A DNA stretch of 64,000 nt from Marthasterias glacialis (lineage: Eukaryota; Echinodermata; Asteroidea; Forcipulatida; Asteriidae). The position numbers and the translations under genes are program-made. The notes below the pieces were generated by a model. It was not told the origin of the DNA. It saw nothing but the letters and a program-made list of their open reading frames with translations, and did not search any database. Below are positions 22,999 through 35,651 of the stretch, in pieces. Within the stretch, counting starts at the first letter, position 1; each line of letters begins with the position of its first letter. The stretch spans positions 11,197,498 through 11,261,497 of the forward strand of contig OU452226.1 of NCBI GenBank assembly GCA_911728455.2. The letters run 5' to 3'.

Positions 22999-24159
22999 CA
23001 CCCCCTCCCCCCCCCCCCCCACCCCCCGCCAAGCTCTTGTTAAAGTTGCTGCAACTGTAGGATTGATCTTACAGTTTGAAATACTCAACTTTTTGCTGTT
23101 AGCAAAAGTTATTTAGATTTTTTTCTGCTAAAGTTTGCTTTCATTTCATTTGCAACATGTTGAACTCTCCAAACATAGGCTTTTTAATTCTAATAAACTT
23201 TATGATACTGAAAAAGTACATTTTTTAGATAAATGAAATAACAAAATGTTCTTAATTCTTTTGCTATAAATTTTTCCTGAGTTTCTAGTTCCCAGACTGA
23301 AGGAGCTCCAATAGCTGACTCTGCTGTGAACATTTACAAGGCAGAACACCGAACACAAGTACAGTATCTCTGAAAACTAGCCTGTGACAGGTCAGTGCTA
23401 GCTTGGACTTATCAATAAAGGCAAGTAAACGGAAGCCTGGTCCAGTCCTACCAACACTCTTTTGTCATGTAGGAACTGTTTGGCTTGCACTAATAATACA
23501 ATTCATAGTTTTTTTCCACATTCATATCTGCAATTTTTGCCATTACTTGTACCTTTACTTCATGCTGCACTTGCACCTTAACTCTGCACCTTCACTCTGC
23601 ACGCTAATTACTTCACTCACATTAACCTCTTTCATTACACTGTTTTATCATTCATTCCCACAGCTAACCAATATCACATGATCATGTAACAATCCCAACA
23701 AATGCACACACCTCAGACAACTGTCATAATGTGTCAATTTCAATCGAAATTAGATTTATAATTTGTGCGCATTTCTTTTGATTCCTGCCATATGGTGACA
23801 TGCTGCACCATCCACCTGCGAGAGAGGGTCCAAGATACCATCGGATGATGAAATGGTAAGGGAAGATTCCTTGCAGTGAGATGCTACAGCTGATCCGCCA
23901 ATTCTATCAGGTACTTGTTTTGTTTTTTCTTCACATGAAAGAGTTTCATACTTCTTATTTAAAGATAACAGCTGATGTTAAATCCATGTATCAACGGGTT
24001 ACATTCAAACGCAGAAATGTATTATTTCCTTCAAGTAAAGGTGTGAGAACATAGAGTGAGGATAAGGCTCCAGAATGTCCCCTGGCTAATTCAAAATTGA
24101 AACTAAATCAAGATGGGACAGAAAAGCTGATCTTATTTACTTCATGAATAACAAACAGC
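22999..24159. other. Possible weak exons, otherwise nothing certain
   Basis: At about 23291-23350 an acceptor-like GTTTCTAG is followed by GACTCTGCTGTGAACATTTAC, which resembles the start of the exon at 25888. Near 23820-23910 there are donor-like GGTAAGG and CAGGTACTTG. These could be early exons of the non-coding transcript, but I could not fix their limits. AATAAAG occurs at 23415. Confidence 0.25.
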
Positions 24160-24325
24160 ATTTTATAAATTTCAATTTGCCTTACACTGATTTGTGATAA
24201 GCACTGTATACTCAGTGCTTTCGAGTCCTGTGGAAAAAATCCACAGGCAACTCGGGTGGGATTCGAACCCACAACTCCCGCATGACTAGAGCAGATGTCT
24301 TAACCACTAGACCACCTAGCATGCC
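24160..24325 (-). mobile_element. tRNA-derived SINE, best-preserved copy
   Basis: On the minus strand: GGTGGTCTAGTGGTTAAGAC (A-box TGGTCTAGTGG), CATCTGCTCTAGTCATGCGG, then GTGGGTTCGAATCCCACC (B-box GGTTCGAATCC), then a body with CCTGTGGATTTTTTCCACAGG-type hairpin and TGCTTATCACAAATCAGTG, ending in AAATT. The isotype of the parental tRNA is not assigned. This copy is the reference for the two in the segmental duplication. Confidence 0.82.
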
Positions 24326-24576
24326 TGATGACAAGGGGCCAGTTCCAATCCAGTATTATTAGCGGCAGGTACCGCAAACAGTTAACATCTCTCTACACAG
24401 CATTTTGTTAATGCCAAGTTTTAGAGACACCAAAAGGGAAGACACATCATAAGATCAAATTCTTTTAGACTTCCATAATCATATTATGTATAAAAAAAAT
24501 CATTGCAATTTGTGCTCTTGTGTAATAGAGTTGTTTATGTGGTCACTGATCGAACGAAACGCCAAGTTAAACCACT

Positions 24577-24592
24577 GGTTCTTTTCGGAACC
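24577..24592 (+). promoter_or_regulatory. Histone-type 3' stem-loop motif
   Basis: GGTTCTTTTCGGAACC followed by ACTACAAC: a 6-bp stem (one U-G pair) with the loop TTTC, preceded by AAACCACT. It matches the metazoan histone mRNA stem-loop pattern GGYYYTTYTNARRRCC. A purine run AAGAGAGA lies 13 nt downstream, where a U7-binding element would be. No histone coding sequence is nearby. It is the first of nine such motifs in this locus. Confidence 0.6.
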
Positions 24593-24748
24593 ACTACAAC
24601 TCATAAGAGAGATCAATACATGGTGTTAGATTCAACTGTTTATATTTGTTTAAATTAGTTTTACATTAAGTGAGCTTTCCATCCACAATGTCCTCATCAT
24701 GTTCATAATACATTATCATCTCTTTCATATCTGACTTGAGAACTGCAG

Positions 24749-24879
24749 CTTAATAGGATGGCATCTCTTGAGGCAGTTTGATATGTTCAACATGGACCTT
24801 GAGACCATCAGTGGAGATTTGAGAAGCAGTGGTGGACATCCTTGAGACACTAAGGTATCACCAAGTTGAAGAATGGAAG
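24749..24879 (+). ncRNA. Exon-like module (diverged)
   Basis: Follows GAACTGCAG and ends GAATGGAAG|GTTTGTTC. Contains CAACATGGACCTTGAGACC and AAGTTGAAGAATGGAAG, the diverged form of the core of modules D and E. It has stops in all frames before the donor. Confidence 0.5.
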
Positions 24880-25355
24880 GTTTGTTCTCTTGTACGACTA
24901 GTTATATTTTTGGCTTGTCATAATGAAGAAACCAAGTTGTGTGGCGACTGTAAGTTGGCATGTTTAGTTGTCATTTTACTACAAGTTAAGAGCAATGTCA
25001 GGTTGGACTATTTCTAGAGAGCTGAAAACTTGTTCTTACTCTACATTAATCAAAATTTGTGTGGATTAGTTGATGCAAATAAAAGTTGGTATGACGGAGA
25101 TATTTGTTGAACCATCTGCCACTGAGCAAGGTTTGAAATGTTATGGATGCGTTGAAGTTTGACATTCCAATGTTGGGAAAAATTACCTGATAATAGTATT
25201 TGATCTTCCTTGTGTTATGTGATGACACTTTTAAAGATCCTGACACACTTGGGGGGGGGGGTGTAAATACTTTTTTGTGTGAAATATCTATAAATACATC
25301 CTGTCCACCTCCTGTTATGAGTCATACAAATAGTGTTTTCGTTTTTTTGTGGCGT

Positions 25356-25768
25356 GTCGTGGCCGAGCGGATAGGAACACCGGACTCAAGCTCTGGTGTC
25401 TCTGATCAGCAGAGTGTGGGTTCGAATCCCGGTTGTGACACTCTTGTCCTTAAGCAAGACACTTAACCATAATGACTGCGTCCTTTGGATGGGACGTAAA
25501 GCCGTAGGTCCCGTGTGTTGTGTAATGCACGTAAAAGAACCCAGTGCACTTATCGCAAAGAGAAGGGGTTCGCCCCGGTGTTCCTGGTTTGATCGGCAGC
25601 AGATTGCACCACAGCACCTTGTAAACCATTACATGGTGCTAAAGGAACAGGTCTCATACTACACAACTCCGAATACCTTGCAAGATAAATACTGTGTATG
25701 CGCCAGGAGTGTCAATTCTGACAGACATGGCGCGGTATAAATGTTCAATATTATTATTATTATTTTTA
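25356..25768 (+). mobile_element. Full-length tRNA-Leu(CAA)-derived SINE
   Basis: The head (25356-25439) is tRNA-like: A-box TGGCCGAGCGG, an anticodon loop CTCAAGC (CAA), B-box GGTTCGAATCC, and acceptor arms GTCGTGG / TTGTGAC that pair with wobbles. The body contains GACGTAAAGCCGTAGGTCCC, CACGTAAAAGAACCCA and GGGGTTCGCCCCGG. The 3' end is GGCGCGGTATAAATG and an ATT-repeat tail. A truncated copy is at 17403. The head has no CCA requirement in eukaryotes, but the tail and body make it a SINE rather than a tRNA gene. Confidence 0.88.
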
Positions 25769-25887
25769 TTAAGTCTTGAAACAAAAATTAATGTGCATGT
25801 GATCTAATTAAGAGCACTAATTAAAGTAGTATTTTTGAAAATGTTTGATTTAAGCAAAGTTAAAATAAATTGTTGTTTTTATTCCAG

Positions 25888-26014
25888 GTTGCTGAATCAT
25901 TGATGCAGTTATACTCTGCTGTTAACATGTACCGTGGAGACTTGAGTAACCTCTCGCCAGGAGAACAGAATATGAGTTTTTTTTACCTACTCATCACCAA
26001 GTGGAATCTTAAAG
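25888..26014 (+). ncRNA. Exon-like module (single-copy type A)
   Basis: Acceptor TTTTTATTCCAG and donor CTTAAAG|GTAAGATC. It starts GTTGCTGAATCATTGATGCA, like module A (GTTGCTGGCAGTTGTG...), and contains AACATGTACCGTGGAGAC, the diverged core motif. One frame is open through the exon (VAESLMQLYSAVNMY...), but it is not maintained in the related modules. Confidence 0.55.
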
Positions 26015-26130
26015 GTAAGATCCATTGTGGAGACCCCAACAGAACGGTTCTACGTGTCATTAATTCCTGAGCAATCTTTGCCAAGTGAAATTTTCTGACA
26101 TTCCAATGTTAGAAACATGTCCTGATGATT

Positions 26131-28693
26131 GATCTTCCTTTTGTTGTGTGATGACATTTTTAAAGATTCTCAAACACTTTTTTGGTAAACAAGAGAAAAC
26201 CCACTTAATAAAACTTACAATATCACAGATCAGTATAATATCTAATGTTTAAAGATTGTTCATACTGTTCTTGATTGTTTTATGTTCAGGTTGCTGGCAG
26301 TTGTGAAATGTTCTGATGCTGATTCCTCTTGTTGACATGGACCATGAAGACATTGGTGGAAAACTTGTAATGTATTTCCAGTATGACATTCAGGCACTTT
26401 GGCCTGTATCCATTTATCACCAAGTTACAAACTGGGCATTTATAAAAATATTAAAGTCTTAAATTCAATTAAACACTTGTGCAGTTTCAGAATTAGGACA
26501 AGATGTTAGGTTTTTTCATACATCGTGTCAAAATTCCTCAATATAGGTTCTTCTTTGCATCTCGGTTAGGAATTTTATTAAGTTTTCCTCAAAGTTTAAA
26601 CTTCAATAAGTGAAACCAATCACATTCCTACAGTTTCAAAATTTCAACTGGAAACCTTTCTGTTAAGTATATGAGTATGAGGTATTGACAAGGTGCTACC
26701 ACAAATGTTACATTCATTTTCAACTCTTGGTTTGCATGTGGTTTGTGTTTGTGTTTGTTTTGTTTTTTATTATTATGACAGTGACATCTGCTGAGACAAC
26801 TACCTGTGCGGCAAGGGCCAAGATGTCATAAGAGTCAAGAATGTTTTCTAATCAGATGATGAAGGTACATTTGTTCATGTTGATTTTGTCACAAAGTTTA
26901 TATCTATGAATTATCTGCAGTGCCACTTGTCCAACTACATAAACTGAATTATTCAAACATTGTGTAACATATTAGAATGACTTGTAGCACTTTTTAAACC
27001 ATTGATTTTTTATTGTTTAAAGATGTCCTGATATTCCTTGAAATAAGGTGATTACTCTTTGTAGCCTTTGAGAAAGACTCTGCTAGGGTCGAAACATCAG
27101 CCCATTAAATATTTTTTTGTACTGATAATATATGATTCACTTCTCAATTTTATAGCACAGACCGCATGAGGAATAGCTTTAAAGCTCTGCATGTCAGCAT
27201 GACGATATTAAGGGAGTTATGGCCGAGGGTAAGTAGAGTGAATTCTCCGTACTTGTATCAACTCATTGCAAAATTTATGATGGTAATGGAATTAAATGGT
27301 TGTAATATCATTTGTTTAAGAGAGGTTTTTTTACGTTGACAAACTTATCCATCTACTTGTTAATCATTTCATGTGTGCCTTTATTGTGACTAGATTGTCA
27401 TGGTGAGTCACTGGGTTAACAGTTTGCTGCTTTCAACGTGGACCATGAGGACTGCTATGGAGGTGTGTCAAGGAGTGAGAACTCTACTCATCCACAGTTT
27501 AAAGAATGGAATTCAAAGGTAACTTCTTTTGTGACATAGAACATGTTTACTTAAGTTTGTATGACAGTTTTAATGCCTGTGAATTCAGTTCATTCCTGAA
27601 TAAATAAAGAAATTGCTGATATTCCATTGTTACAATACATTGTCTACCTCCACACTGATGATGTTATCATTAGTGGATGTTGGCATTTTTAAGATGTTTT
27701 TTGTAGACAGAAAAAGACTTCATTAACTAAATTTGGCGATTTGTTATTTTCAGCAAATTGTTTGTCCATTGACTTGACTTGATTATTTCCAAATTGTCAA
27801 TACAGATTTCTCTGATCCATCCCATCCCATATCAATATGGACCATGAAGACGTCATTGGAGGTGTTGCATATTGAAAGGAAAATGACATCTAAGTATTCA
27901 ATATCAAGTTGAAGTGTGGATTTTCAAGGTAAGATTTTCTGAGCTCAAGTTAATACTTACACAGTTTGAGAAGTATATTTTGGTGTAGAACCCTTAACAG
28001 CAAAAGACAGTAGAGCAAAATACTGTACCTACTTAACCAGTTGCCGCCGAGATTCTTTGGCTTTTTTATGTCTCGTCCCACTGGTGGGATTCTGTTGGTG
28101 GAACTGCCTGAATATTTTTTTCTTTGAGGGTACCGCTGGCACAAAGAAACCCTAACTTGACAATGCCAATAGAAGAAATTCTCTTTGTTTGATTGTCCAT
28201 TTTTTTTTTGCTCAACCGAGAAAATGTCAAATTCACGCAGCGTGAATTGCAAAACATTGGCCGTTACCTTTCGGCATAGGAGTGCCACTAAACATGGAAC
28301 TGTGGCTTGATTGCCGGCTTAATCTGGCTTACCTCCATTCAGCTGAAATACTAAGAATGAACAATGATGGAAGCCTCTCGATGCCTCTTGATCCCCTTCG
28401 AACAAAGGGATAAAGGTCGAAAATCGGGGATTACACAAAAACCCACTCTCAATGACCAAAATATAATAGTTAACGCTCTACCTTTTTTTGTTCTTGTGTG
28501 AGTGAATCGAAGCGTTACATGGCGTGTGCGTGATCTTTGCAGGCTCTGCAGTTGAATGACCAGGTGACCTTTGCTCTGGCAGTCTGAAATTACCAAACGG
28601 CGTTGCAAAACGACCCTTGTTTCCAGGCAATGGAAACATTTGCATATTGACATCATCTGGTTCCAAATGGTTAAAGACACTGACACACTTTTT
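26131..28693 (+). repeat. Tandem unit 1 of the ncRNA array
   Basis: Starts at GATCTTCCTTTTGTTGTGTG. Module A starts at 26290 after TTATGTTCAG; exon B 26782-26864 (ATGACAG|...|GTACAT); exon C 27156-27228 (TATAG|...GAGG|GTAAGTAG); exon D 27394-27518 (GACTAG|...CAAAG|GTAACTT); exon E 27806-27928 (AATACAG|...CAAG|GTAAGATT). It lacks the TA-flanked MITE found in units 2-6 (uninterrupted GGTTGTAATATC at 27298) and lacks the segment with the histone-type stem-loop. It carries the TTAA element 28037-28670. Confidence 0.9.
28037..28670. mobile_element. TTAA-flanked element in unit 1
   Basis: Bounded by TTAA at 28033 and 28671, with imperfect termini CCAGTTGCCGCC and GGTTCCAAATGG (reverse complement CCATTTGGAACC). 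The same insert occurs in units 1-5 at the same place and not after unit 6, where GTACCAAAGAATAAA is continuous. On the minus strand it has overlapping open frames of 62, 111 and 112 codons with an internal acceptor (TTTCAG) and donor; I do not recognise them. piggyBac-like by target site only. Confidence 0.6.
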
Positions 28694-29950
28694 TGATCTT
28701 CCTTTTGTTGTGTGACGACATTTTCAAAGATCCTGAAACACTTTTTGGGTGAACAAGAGAAAACCCTCTTGATAAAACTTACAATATCACAGATCAGTAT
28801 AATATCTAATGTCTAAAGATTGTTAATACAGTTCTTGATTGTTTTATGTTCAGGTTGCTGGCAGTTGTGAAATGTTCTGATGCTGATTACTCTTGTTGAC
28901 ATGGACCATGAAGACATTGGTGGAAAAGTAGTAATGTATTTCCAGTATGATATTTAGGCACTTAGGCCTTTATCCATTCATCTCCAAGTTACAAACTGGA
29001 CATTTAAAAAAATATGAAAGTCTTAAAGTCAATTGAACACTTGTGCAGTTTCAGAATTAGGACAAGATGTTAGGTTTTTTCATACATCGTGTCAAAATTC
29101 CTCAATATAGGTTCTTGTTTGCTTCTCAGTTAGGAATTTTATTAAGTTTTCCTCAAAGTATAAACTTCAATAAGTGAAACCAATCACATTCCTACAGTTT
29201 CAACCTATCAACTGAAAAACTTTCTTTTAAGTTTAAATCATCAATTATATGAGTATTTATATCAAAGCAGGCACTTGTTACACCATCGGCTCTTTTTAGA
29301 GTCTTCACAACTCTTCATGAGGTATTGACAAGAGGCTACCACAAACGTTACATTCATTTTCAACTCTTGGTTTGCATGTGGTTTGTGTTTGTGTTTGTTT
29401 TGTTTTTTATTATTATGACAGTGACATTTGCTGAGACATCTACCTGTGCGGCAAGGGCCAAGATGTCATAAGAGTCAAGAATGTTTTCAAATCAGATGAT
29501 GAAGGTACATTTGTTCATGTTGATTTTGTCACAAAGTTTATATCTATGAATTATCTGTAGTGCCACTTGTCTAACTACATAAACTGAATTACTCAAACAT
29601 TGTGTTACCTATTAGAATGACTTGTAGCACTTTTTAAACCATTGATTTTTTGTTGTTTAAAGATGTCCTGATATTCCTTGAAATAAGGTGATTATTCTTT
29701 GTAGCCTTTGAGAAAGACTCTGCTAGGGTTGAAACGTCAGCCCATTAAATATTTTTTTGTACTGATAATATATATGATTCACTTCTCAATTTTATAGCAC
29801 ATGAGGATGTCATGAGGAATGGCTTTAAAGCTCTGAATGTCAACATGACAATATTAAGGGAGTTATGGCCAAGGGTAAGTAGAGTGAATTCTTTATACTT
29901 GTATAAAATCATTGCAAAATTCATGATGTAAATGGAATTAAATGGTTGTA

Positions 29951-30192
29951 CCCTCCAAATGTAAAAGAGCCAAAAACCACTCTTTTTGTCCGCCATACCA
30001 CTCTTGCAAAGAGCCATATGGCGAACAACTCTTTTTAGAATGAAAAACATGTATTTTCACTAGATTTGGAGTGAAACTTACTCCACTTTCACTCAAAAAA
30101 GAGTGGTGAAGAGTGAGTTTCACTCTCAAAAGAGCCAAACTGACACCACTCTGGCAAGCAAGTGAAATTTTCACTCTTTTAAATTTAGAGAG
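29951..30192. mobile_element. TA-flanked MITE, array copy in unit 2
   Basis: A 242-bp insertion flanked by TA (29949 and 30193). In better copies the left end is CTCTCTTAATGTAAAAGAG and the right end reverse-complements to CTCTCTAAATTTAAAAGAG. Unit 1 has the empty site. TA duplication and simple TIRs fit a Tc1/mariner-type MITE. Open frames inside are shadows. Confidence 0.8.
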
Positions 30193-30916
30193 TAATATCA
30201 CTTGTTTAAGAGAGGTTTTGTATGTTGACAAACTTATCCATCTACTTGTTAATCATTTCATGTGTGGCTTTATTGTGACTAGATTGTCATGGTGAGTCAC
30301 TGGGTTAACAGTTTGCTGCTTTCAACGTGGACCATGAGGACTGCTATGGAGGTGTGTCAAGGAGTGAGAACTCTACTCATCCACAGTTTAAAGAATGGAA
30401 TTCAAAGGTAACTTCTTTTATGACATAGAACATGTTTACTAAAGTTTGTATGACAGTTTTAATGCCTGACAATTCCTGATTAAATCAAGAAATTGCTGAT
30501 GTTCCATTGTTATAATACATTGTCTACCTCGACACTGATGGTGTTATCATCAGTGGATGTTGGCATTTTTAAGATGTTTTTTGTAGACAGAAAAAGACTT
30601 CATTAACTAAATTTGGCGATTTGTTATTTTCAGCAAATTGTTTGTCCATTGCCTTGACTTGATTATTTCCAAATTGTCAATACAGACTTCTCTGATTCAT
30701 CCCTTCCCATATCAATATGGACCATGAAGACGTCATTGGAGGTGTTGTATATTGAAAGGAAAATGACATCTAAGTATTCAATATCAAGTTGAAGTGTGGA
30801 TTTTCAAGGTAAGATTTTCTGAGCTCAAGTTAATACTTACACAGTTTGAGAAGTATATTTTGGTGTAGAACCCTTAACAGCAAAAGACAGTAAAGCAAAA
30901 TACTGTACCTACTTAA

Positions 30917-31470
30917 CCAGTTGCCGCCAAGATTCTTTGTTTTTTTATGTCCTGTCCCCCTTGTGGGATTCTGTTGGTGGAACTGCCGGAATATTTTTTT
31001 CTTTGTTGGATTGTCCATTTTTAGTTGCTCATGCAGCGTGAATTGCAAAACATCGGCCGTTACCTTTCGGCATAGGAGTGGCACTAAACACGGAACTGTG
31101 GCTTGATTGCCGGCTCACTCTGGCTTACCTCCATTCAGCTAAAATACTATGAATGAACAATAATGAAAGCCTCTCGATGCCTCTTGATCCCCTTCTTGGA
31201 ACAAAAGGATATAGGTCTAAAATCGGGGATTACACAAAAACCCACTCTCTATGGCCAAAAAAATAATAGTTAACACTTCACCTTTTTTTGTTCTTGTGTG
31301 AGTGAATCGAAGCGTTACATGGCGTGTGCGTGATCTTTGCAGGCTCTGCAGTTGAATGACCAGGCGACCTTTGCTCTGGCAGTCTGAAATTACCAAACAG
31401 CGTTGCAAAACGACATCTGTTTCCAGGCAAGGGAAACATTTGCATATTGACATCATCTGGTTCCAAATGG
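30917..31470. mobile_element. TTAA-flanked element in unit 2 (deleted form)
   Basis: TTAA at 30913 and 31471. It lacks the stretch with AGGGTACCGCTGGCACAAAG present in units 1, 3 and 4. Confidence 0.6.
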
Positions 31471-32731
31471 TTAAAGACCCTGACACACTTTTTTGATCTT
31501 CCTTTTGTTGTGTGACAACATTTTCAAAAATCCTGAAACACTTTTTGGGTGAACAAGAGAAAACCCTCTTGATAAAACTTACATCATCACAGATCAGTAT
31601 AATATCTAATGTTTAAAGATTGTTCATACTGTTCTTGATTGTTTTATGTTCAGGTTGTGGAAATGTTCTGATGCTGATTACTCTTGTTGACATGGACCAT
31701 GAAGACATTGGTGGAAAAGTAGTAATGTATTTCCAGTATGACATTCAGGCACTTAGGCCTGTATCCATTCATCTCCAAGTTACAAACTGGACATTTATAA
31801 AAAGATTAAAGTCTTAAAGTCAATTGAACACTTGTGCAGTTTCAGAATTAGGACAAGATGGCTTTTTCACACATCGTGTCAAAATTCCTCAATATAGGTT
31901 CTTGTTTGCATCTAGGTTAGGAATTTTAATAAGTTTTCCTCAAAGTTTAAACTTCAATAAGTGAAACCATTCACATTCCTACAGTTTCAAAATTTCAACT
32001 GAAAAACTTTCTGTTAAGTATAAATCATCAATTATATGAGTATTCAAAGCAGGTACTTGTTACACCATCGACTCTTTTTAGAGTCTTCACATCTCTTTAT
32101 GAGATATTGACAAGGTGCTACCACAAACGTTACATTCATTTTCAACTCTTGGTTTGCATGTGGTTTGTGTTTGTGTTTGTTTTGTTTTTTATTATTATGA
32201 CAGTGACATTTGCTGAGACATCTACCTGTGCGGCAAGGGCCAAGATGTCATAAGAGTCAAGAATGTTTTCGAATCATATGATATAGGTACATTTGTTCAT
32301 GTTGATTTTGTCACAAAGTTTTTATCTATGAATTATCTGCAGTGCCACTTGTCTAACTACATAAACTGAATTATTCAAACATTGTGTTACGTATTAGAAT
32401 GACTTGTAGCACTTTTTAAACCATTGATTTTTGTTGTTTAAAGATGTCCTGATATTCCTTGAAATAAGGTGATTATTCTTTGTAGCCTTTGAGAAAGACT
32501 CTGCTAGGGTTGAAACGTCAGCCCATTAAATATTTTTTTGTACTGATAATATATATGATTCACTTCTCAATTTTATAGCACATGAGGATGTCATGAGGAA
32601 TGGCTTTAAAGCTCTGAATGTCAACATGACAATATTAAGGGAGTTATGGCCAAGGGTAAGTAGAGTGAATTCTTTATACTTGTATAAAATCATTGCAAAA
32701 TTTATGATGTAAATGGAATTAAATGGTTGTA

Positions 32732-32974
32732 CTCTCTTAATGTAAAAGAGTCAAAAAACCACTCTTTTTGTCCACCATACCACTCTTTCAAAGAGCCATA
32801 TGGCGGACAACTCTTTTTAGAGTGAAAAACATGTATTTTCACTAGATTTGGAGTGAAATTCACTTCTCTTTCACTCAAAAAAGAGGGGTGAAGAGTGAGT
32901 TTCTCTCTCAAAGAAGCCAAACTGACACCACTCTGGCAAGCAAGTGAAATTTTCACTCTTTTAAATTTAGAGAG
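32732..32974. mobile_element. TA-flanked MITE, unit 3
   Basis: Same insertion as in unit 2, flanked by TA at 32730 and 32975; left terminus CTCTCTTAATGTAAAAGAG. Confidence 0.8.
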
Positions 32975-33730
32975 TAATATCACTTGTTTAAGAGAGGTTT
33001 TGTGTGTTGACAAACTTATCCATCTACTTGTTAATCATTTCATGTGTGGCTTTATTGTGACTAGATTGTCAGGATGAGTCGCTGGGTTAACAGTTTGCTG
33101 CTTGCAACTTGGACCATGAGGATTGCTATGGAAGTGTGTCAAGGAGTGAGAACTCTACTCATCCACAGTTTAAAGAATGGAATTCAAAGGTAACTTTTTT
33201 TTGACGTAAAACATTTTTACTAAAGTTTGTATGACAGTTTTAATGCCTGACAATTCAGTTCATTCCTGAACAAATCAAGAAATTGCTGATGTTTCATTGT
33301 TGTAATACATTGTCTACCTCAACACTGATGATGTTATCATTAGGGGATGTTGGCATTTGTAAGATGTTTTTTGTAGACAGAAAAAGATTTCATTAACTAA
33401 CTTTGGTGATTTGTTATTTTCACCAAATTGTTTGTCCATTGACTTGACTTGATTATTTCCGAATCGTCAATACAGATTTCTCTGATCCTTCTCCATCAAT
33501 ATGGACCATGAAGACATCATTGGAGGTTATATTCACTTCTATTATATCATTGGAAGTGTTGCATAGTGAAAGGAAAATGACATCTAAGTATTCAATATCA
33601 AGTTGAAGTGTGGATTTTCAAGGTAAGATTTTCTGAGCTCAGATTAAAAGTTACACAGTTTTAGAAGTATATTTTGGTGTAGAACCCTTAACAGCAAAAG
33701 ATAGGAATGCAAAATACTGTACCTACTTAA

Positions 33731-34375
33731 CCAGTTGCCGGCGAGATTCTTTGGGCTTTTTATGTGCCGTCCCACTGGTGGGATTCTGTTAGTGGAACTG
33801 CCGGAATATGTTTTTTCTTTGAGGGTACCGCTGGCACAAAGAAACCCTAACTTGACAATGCCAATAGAAGAAGTTCTCTTTGTTGGATTGTTCATTTTTT
33901 TTTTTTTTTTGCTCAACTGAGAAAATGTCAAATTCACGCAGGGTGAATTGCAAAACATCGGCCGTTACCTTGCGGCATGGGAGGGGCACTAAACACAGAA
34001 CTATGGCTTGATTGCCTGCTCACTCTGACTTACCTCAATTCAGCTGAAATACTATGAATGAACAATGGTGGAAGCCTCTCGATGCCTCTTGATCCCCTTC
34101 TTGGAACAAAAGGATAAAGGTCTAAAATTGGGGATTACACAAAAACCCACTCTCAATGGCCAAAAAAATAATAGTTAACACTTTACCTTTTTTTGTTCGT
34201 GTGTGAGTGAATCGAAGTGTTACATGGCGTGTGCGTGATCTTTGCAGGCTCTGCAGTTGAATGACCAGGCGACCTTTGCTCTGGCAGTCTGAAATTACCA
34301 AACGGCGTTGCAAAACGACCTCTGTTTCCAGGCAAGGGAAACATTTGCATATTGACATCATCTGGTTCCAAATGG
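33731..34375. mobile_element. TTAA-flanked element in unit 3
   Basis: TTAA at 33727 and 34376; full-length form with the minus-strand open frames retained (33644-33958, 34122-34391). Confidence 0.6.
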
Positions 34376-35651
34376 TTAAAGACCCTGACACACTTTTTTG
34401 ATCTTCCTTTTGTTGTGTGATGACATTTTCAAAGATCCTGAAACTCTTTTTCTGTGAACAAGAGAAAACCCACTTGATAAAACTTACATCATCACAGACC
34501 AGTATAATATCTAATGTCTAAAGATTGTTAATACATTTCTTGATTGTTTTATGTTCAGGTTGCTGGCAGTTGTGAAATGTTCTGATGCTGATTCCTCTTG
34601 TTGACATGGACCATGAAGACATTGGTGGAAAAGTAGTAATGTATTTCTAGTATGGCATTCAGGCACTTAGGCCTGTATCCATTCATCTCCAAGTTACAAA
34701 CTGGACATTTATAAAAAGATTAAAGTCTTAAAGTCAATTGAACACTTGTGCAGTTTCAGAATTAGGACAAGATGGCTTTTTCACACATCGTGTCAAAATT
34801 CCTCAATATAGGTTCTTGTTTGCATCTAGGTTAGGAATTTTAGTAAGTTTTCCTCAAAGTTTAAACTTCAATAAGTGAAACCAATCACATTCCTACAGTT
34901 TCAAAATTTCAACTGGAAACCTTTCTGTTAAGTATAAATCATCAATTATATGAGTATTTATATCAAAGCAAGCACTTGTTAAACCATCGGCTCTTTTTAG
35001 AGTCTTCATAACTCTTTATGAGGTATTGACAAGTTGCTACCACAAATGTTACATTCATTTTCAACTCTTGGTTTGCATGTGGTTTGTGTTTGTGTTTGTT
35101 TTGTTTTTTATTATTATGACAGTTACATTTGCTGAGACATCTACCTGTGTGGCAAGGGCAAAGATGTCATAAGAGTCAAGAATGTTTTCAAATCAGATGA
35201 TGAAGGTACATTTGTTCATGTTGATTTTGTCACAAAGTTTATATCTATGAATTATCTGCAGTGCCACTTGTCTAACTACATAACTGAATTATTCAAACAT
35301 TGTGTTACATATTAGAATGACTTGTAGCTCTTTTTAAACCATTGATTTTTTGTTGTTTAAAGATGTCCTGATATTCCTTGAAATAAGGTGATTATTGTTT
35401 GTAGCCTTTGAGAAAGACTCTGCTAGGGTCGAAACGTCAGCCCATTAAATATTTTTTTGTACTGATAATTTTATAGGATTCACTTCTCAATTTTATAGCA
35501 CATGAGGATGTCATGAGGAATAGCTTTATAGCTCTGAATGTCAACATGACAATATTAAGGGAGTTATGGCCAAGGGTAAGTAAAGTGAATTCCTTATACT
35601 TGTATAAAATCATTGCAAAATTTATGATGTAAATGGAATTAAATGGTTGTA

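Larger units (their letters stand above)
28694..31494 (+). repeat. Tandem unit 2 of the ncRNA array
   Basis: Module A from 28854; histone-type stem-loop GGCTCTTTTTAGAGTC at 29288-29303; exon B 29422-29504; exon C 29798-29874; TA-flanked MITE 29951-30192; exon D 30283-30407; exon E 30686-30808. The TTAA element (30917-31470) has an internal deletion also present in unit 5. The intron hairpin CACTGATG/CATCAGTG at 30533-30555 is perfect. Confidence 0.92.
31495..34399 (+). repeat. Tandem unit 3 of the ncRNA array
   Basis: Module A from 31654 (shortened start); stem-loop GACTCTTTTTAGAGTC at 32070-32085, in which the terminal G-U pair of the other units is replaced by A-U; exon B 32204-32286 (donor TATAG|GTAC); exon C 32579-32655; MITE 32732-32974; exon D 33065-33189; exon E 33476-33622, with an extra TTATATTCACTTCTATTATA shared only with unit 4; TTAA element 33731-34375. 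Confidence 0.92.

Noticed and set aside
25356-25439. Functional tRNA-Leu(CAA) gene
   Set aside because: It has A and B boxes but is fused to a SINE body with an ATT tail; the acceptor stem relies on several wobble pairs.
27394-27518. Exon D as protein coding (open frame IVMVSHWVNSLL...)
   Set aside because: Neighbouring exons C and E contain stops in the connecting frames, and diverged D copies do not preserve the reading frame.
29422-29504. C/D-box snoRNA from AGATGATGA at the end of exon B to a downstream CTGA
   Set aside because: The box spacing is too long, no terminal stem pairs, and the C-like box overlaps the splice donor.
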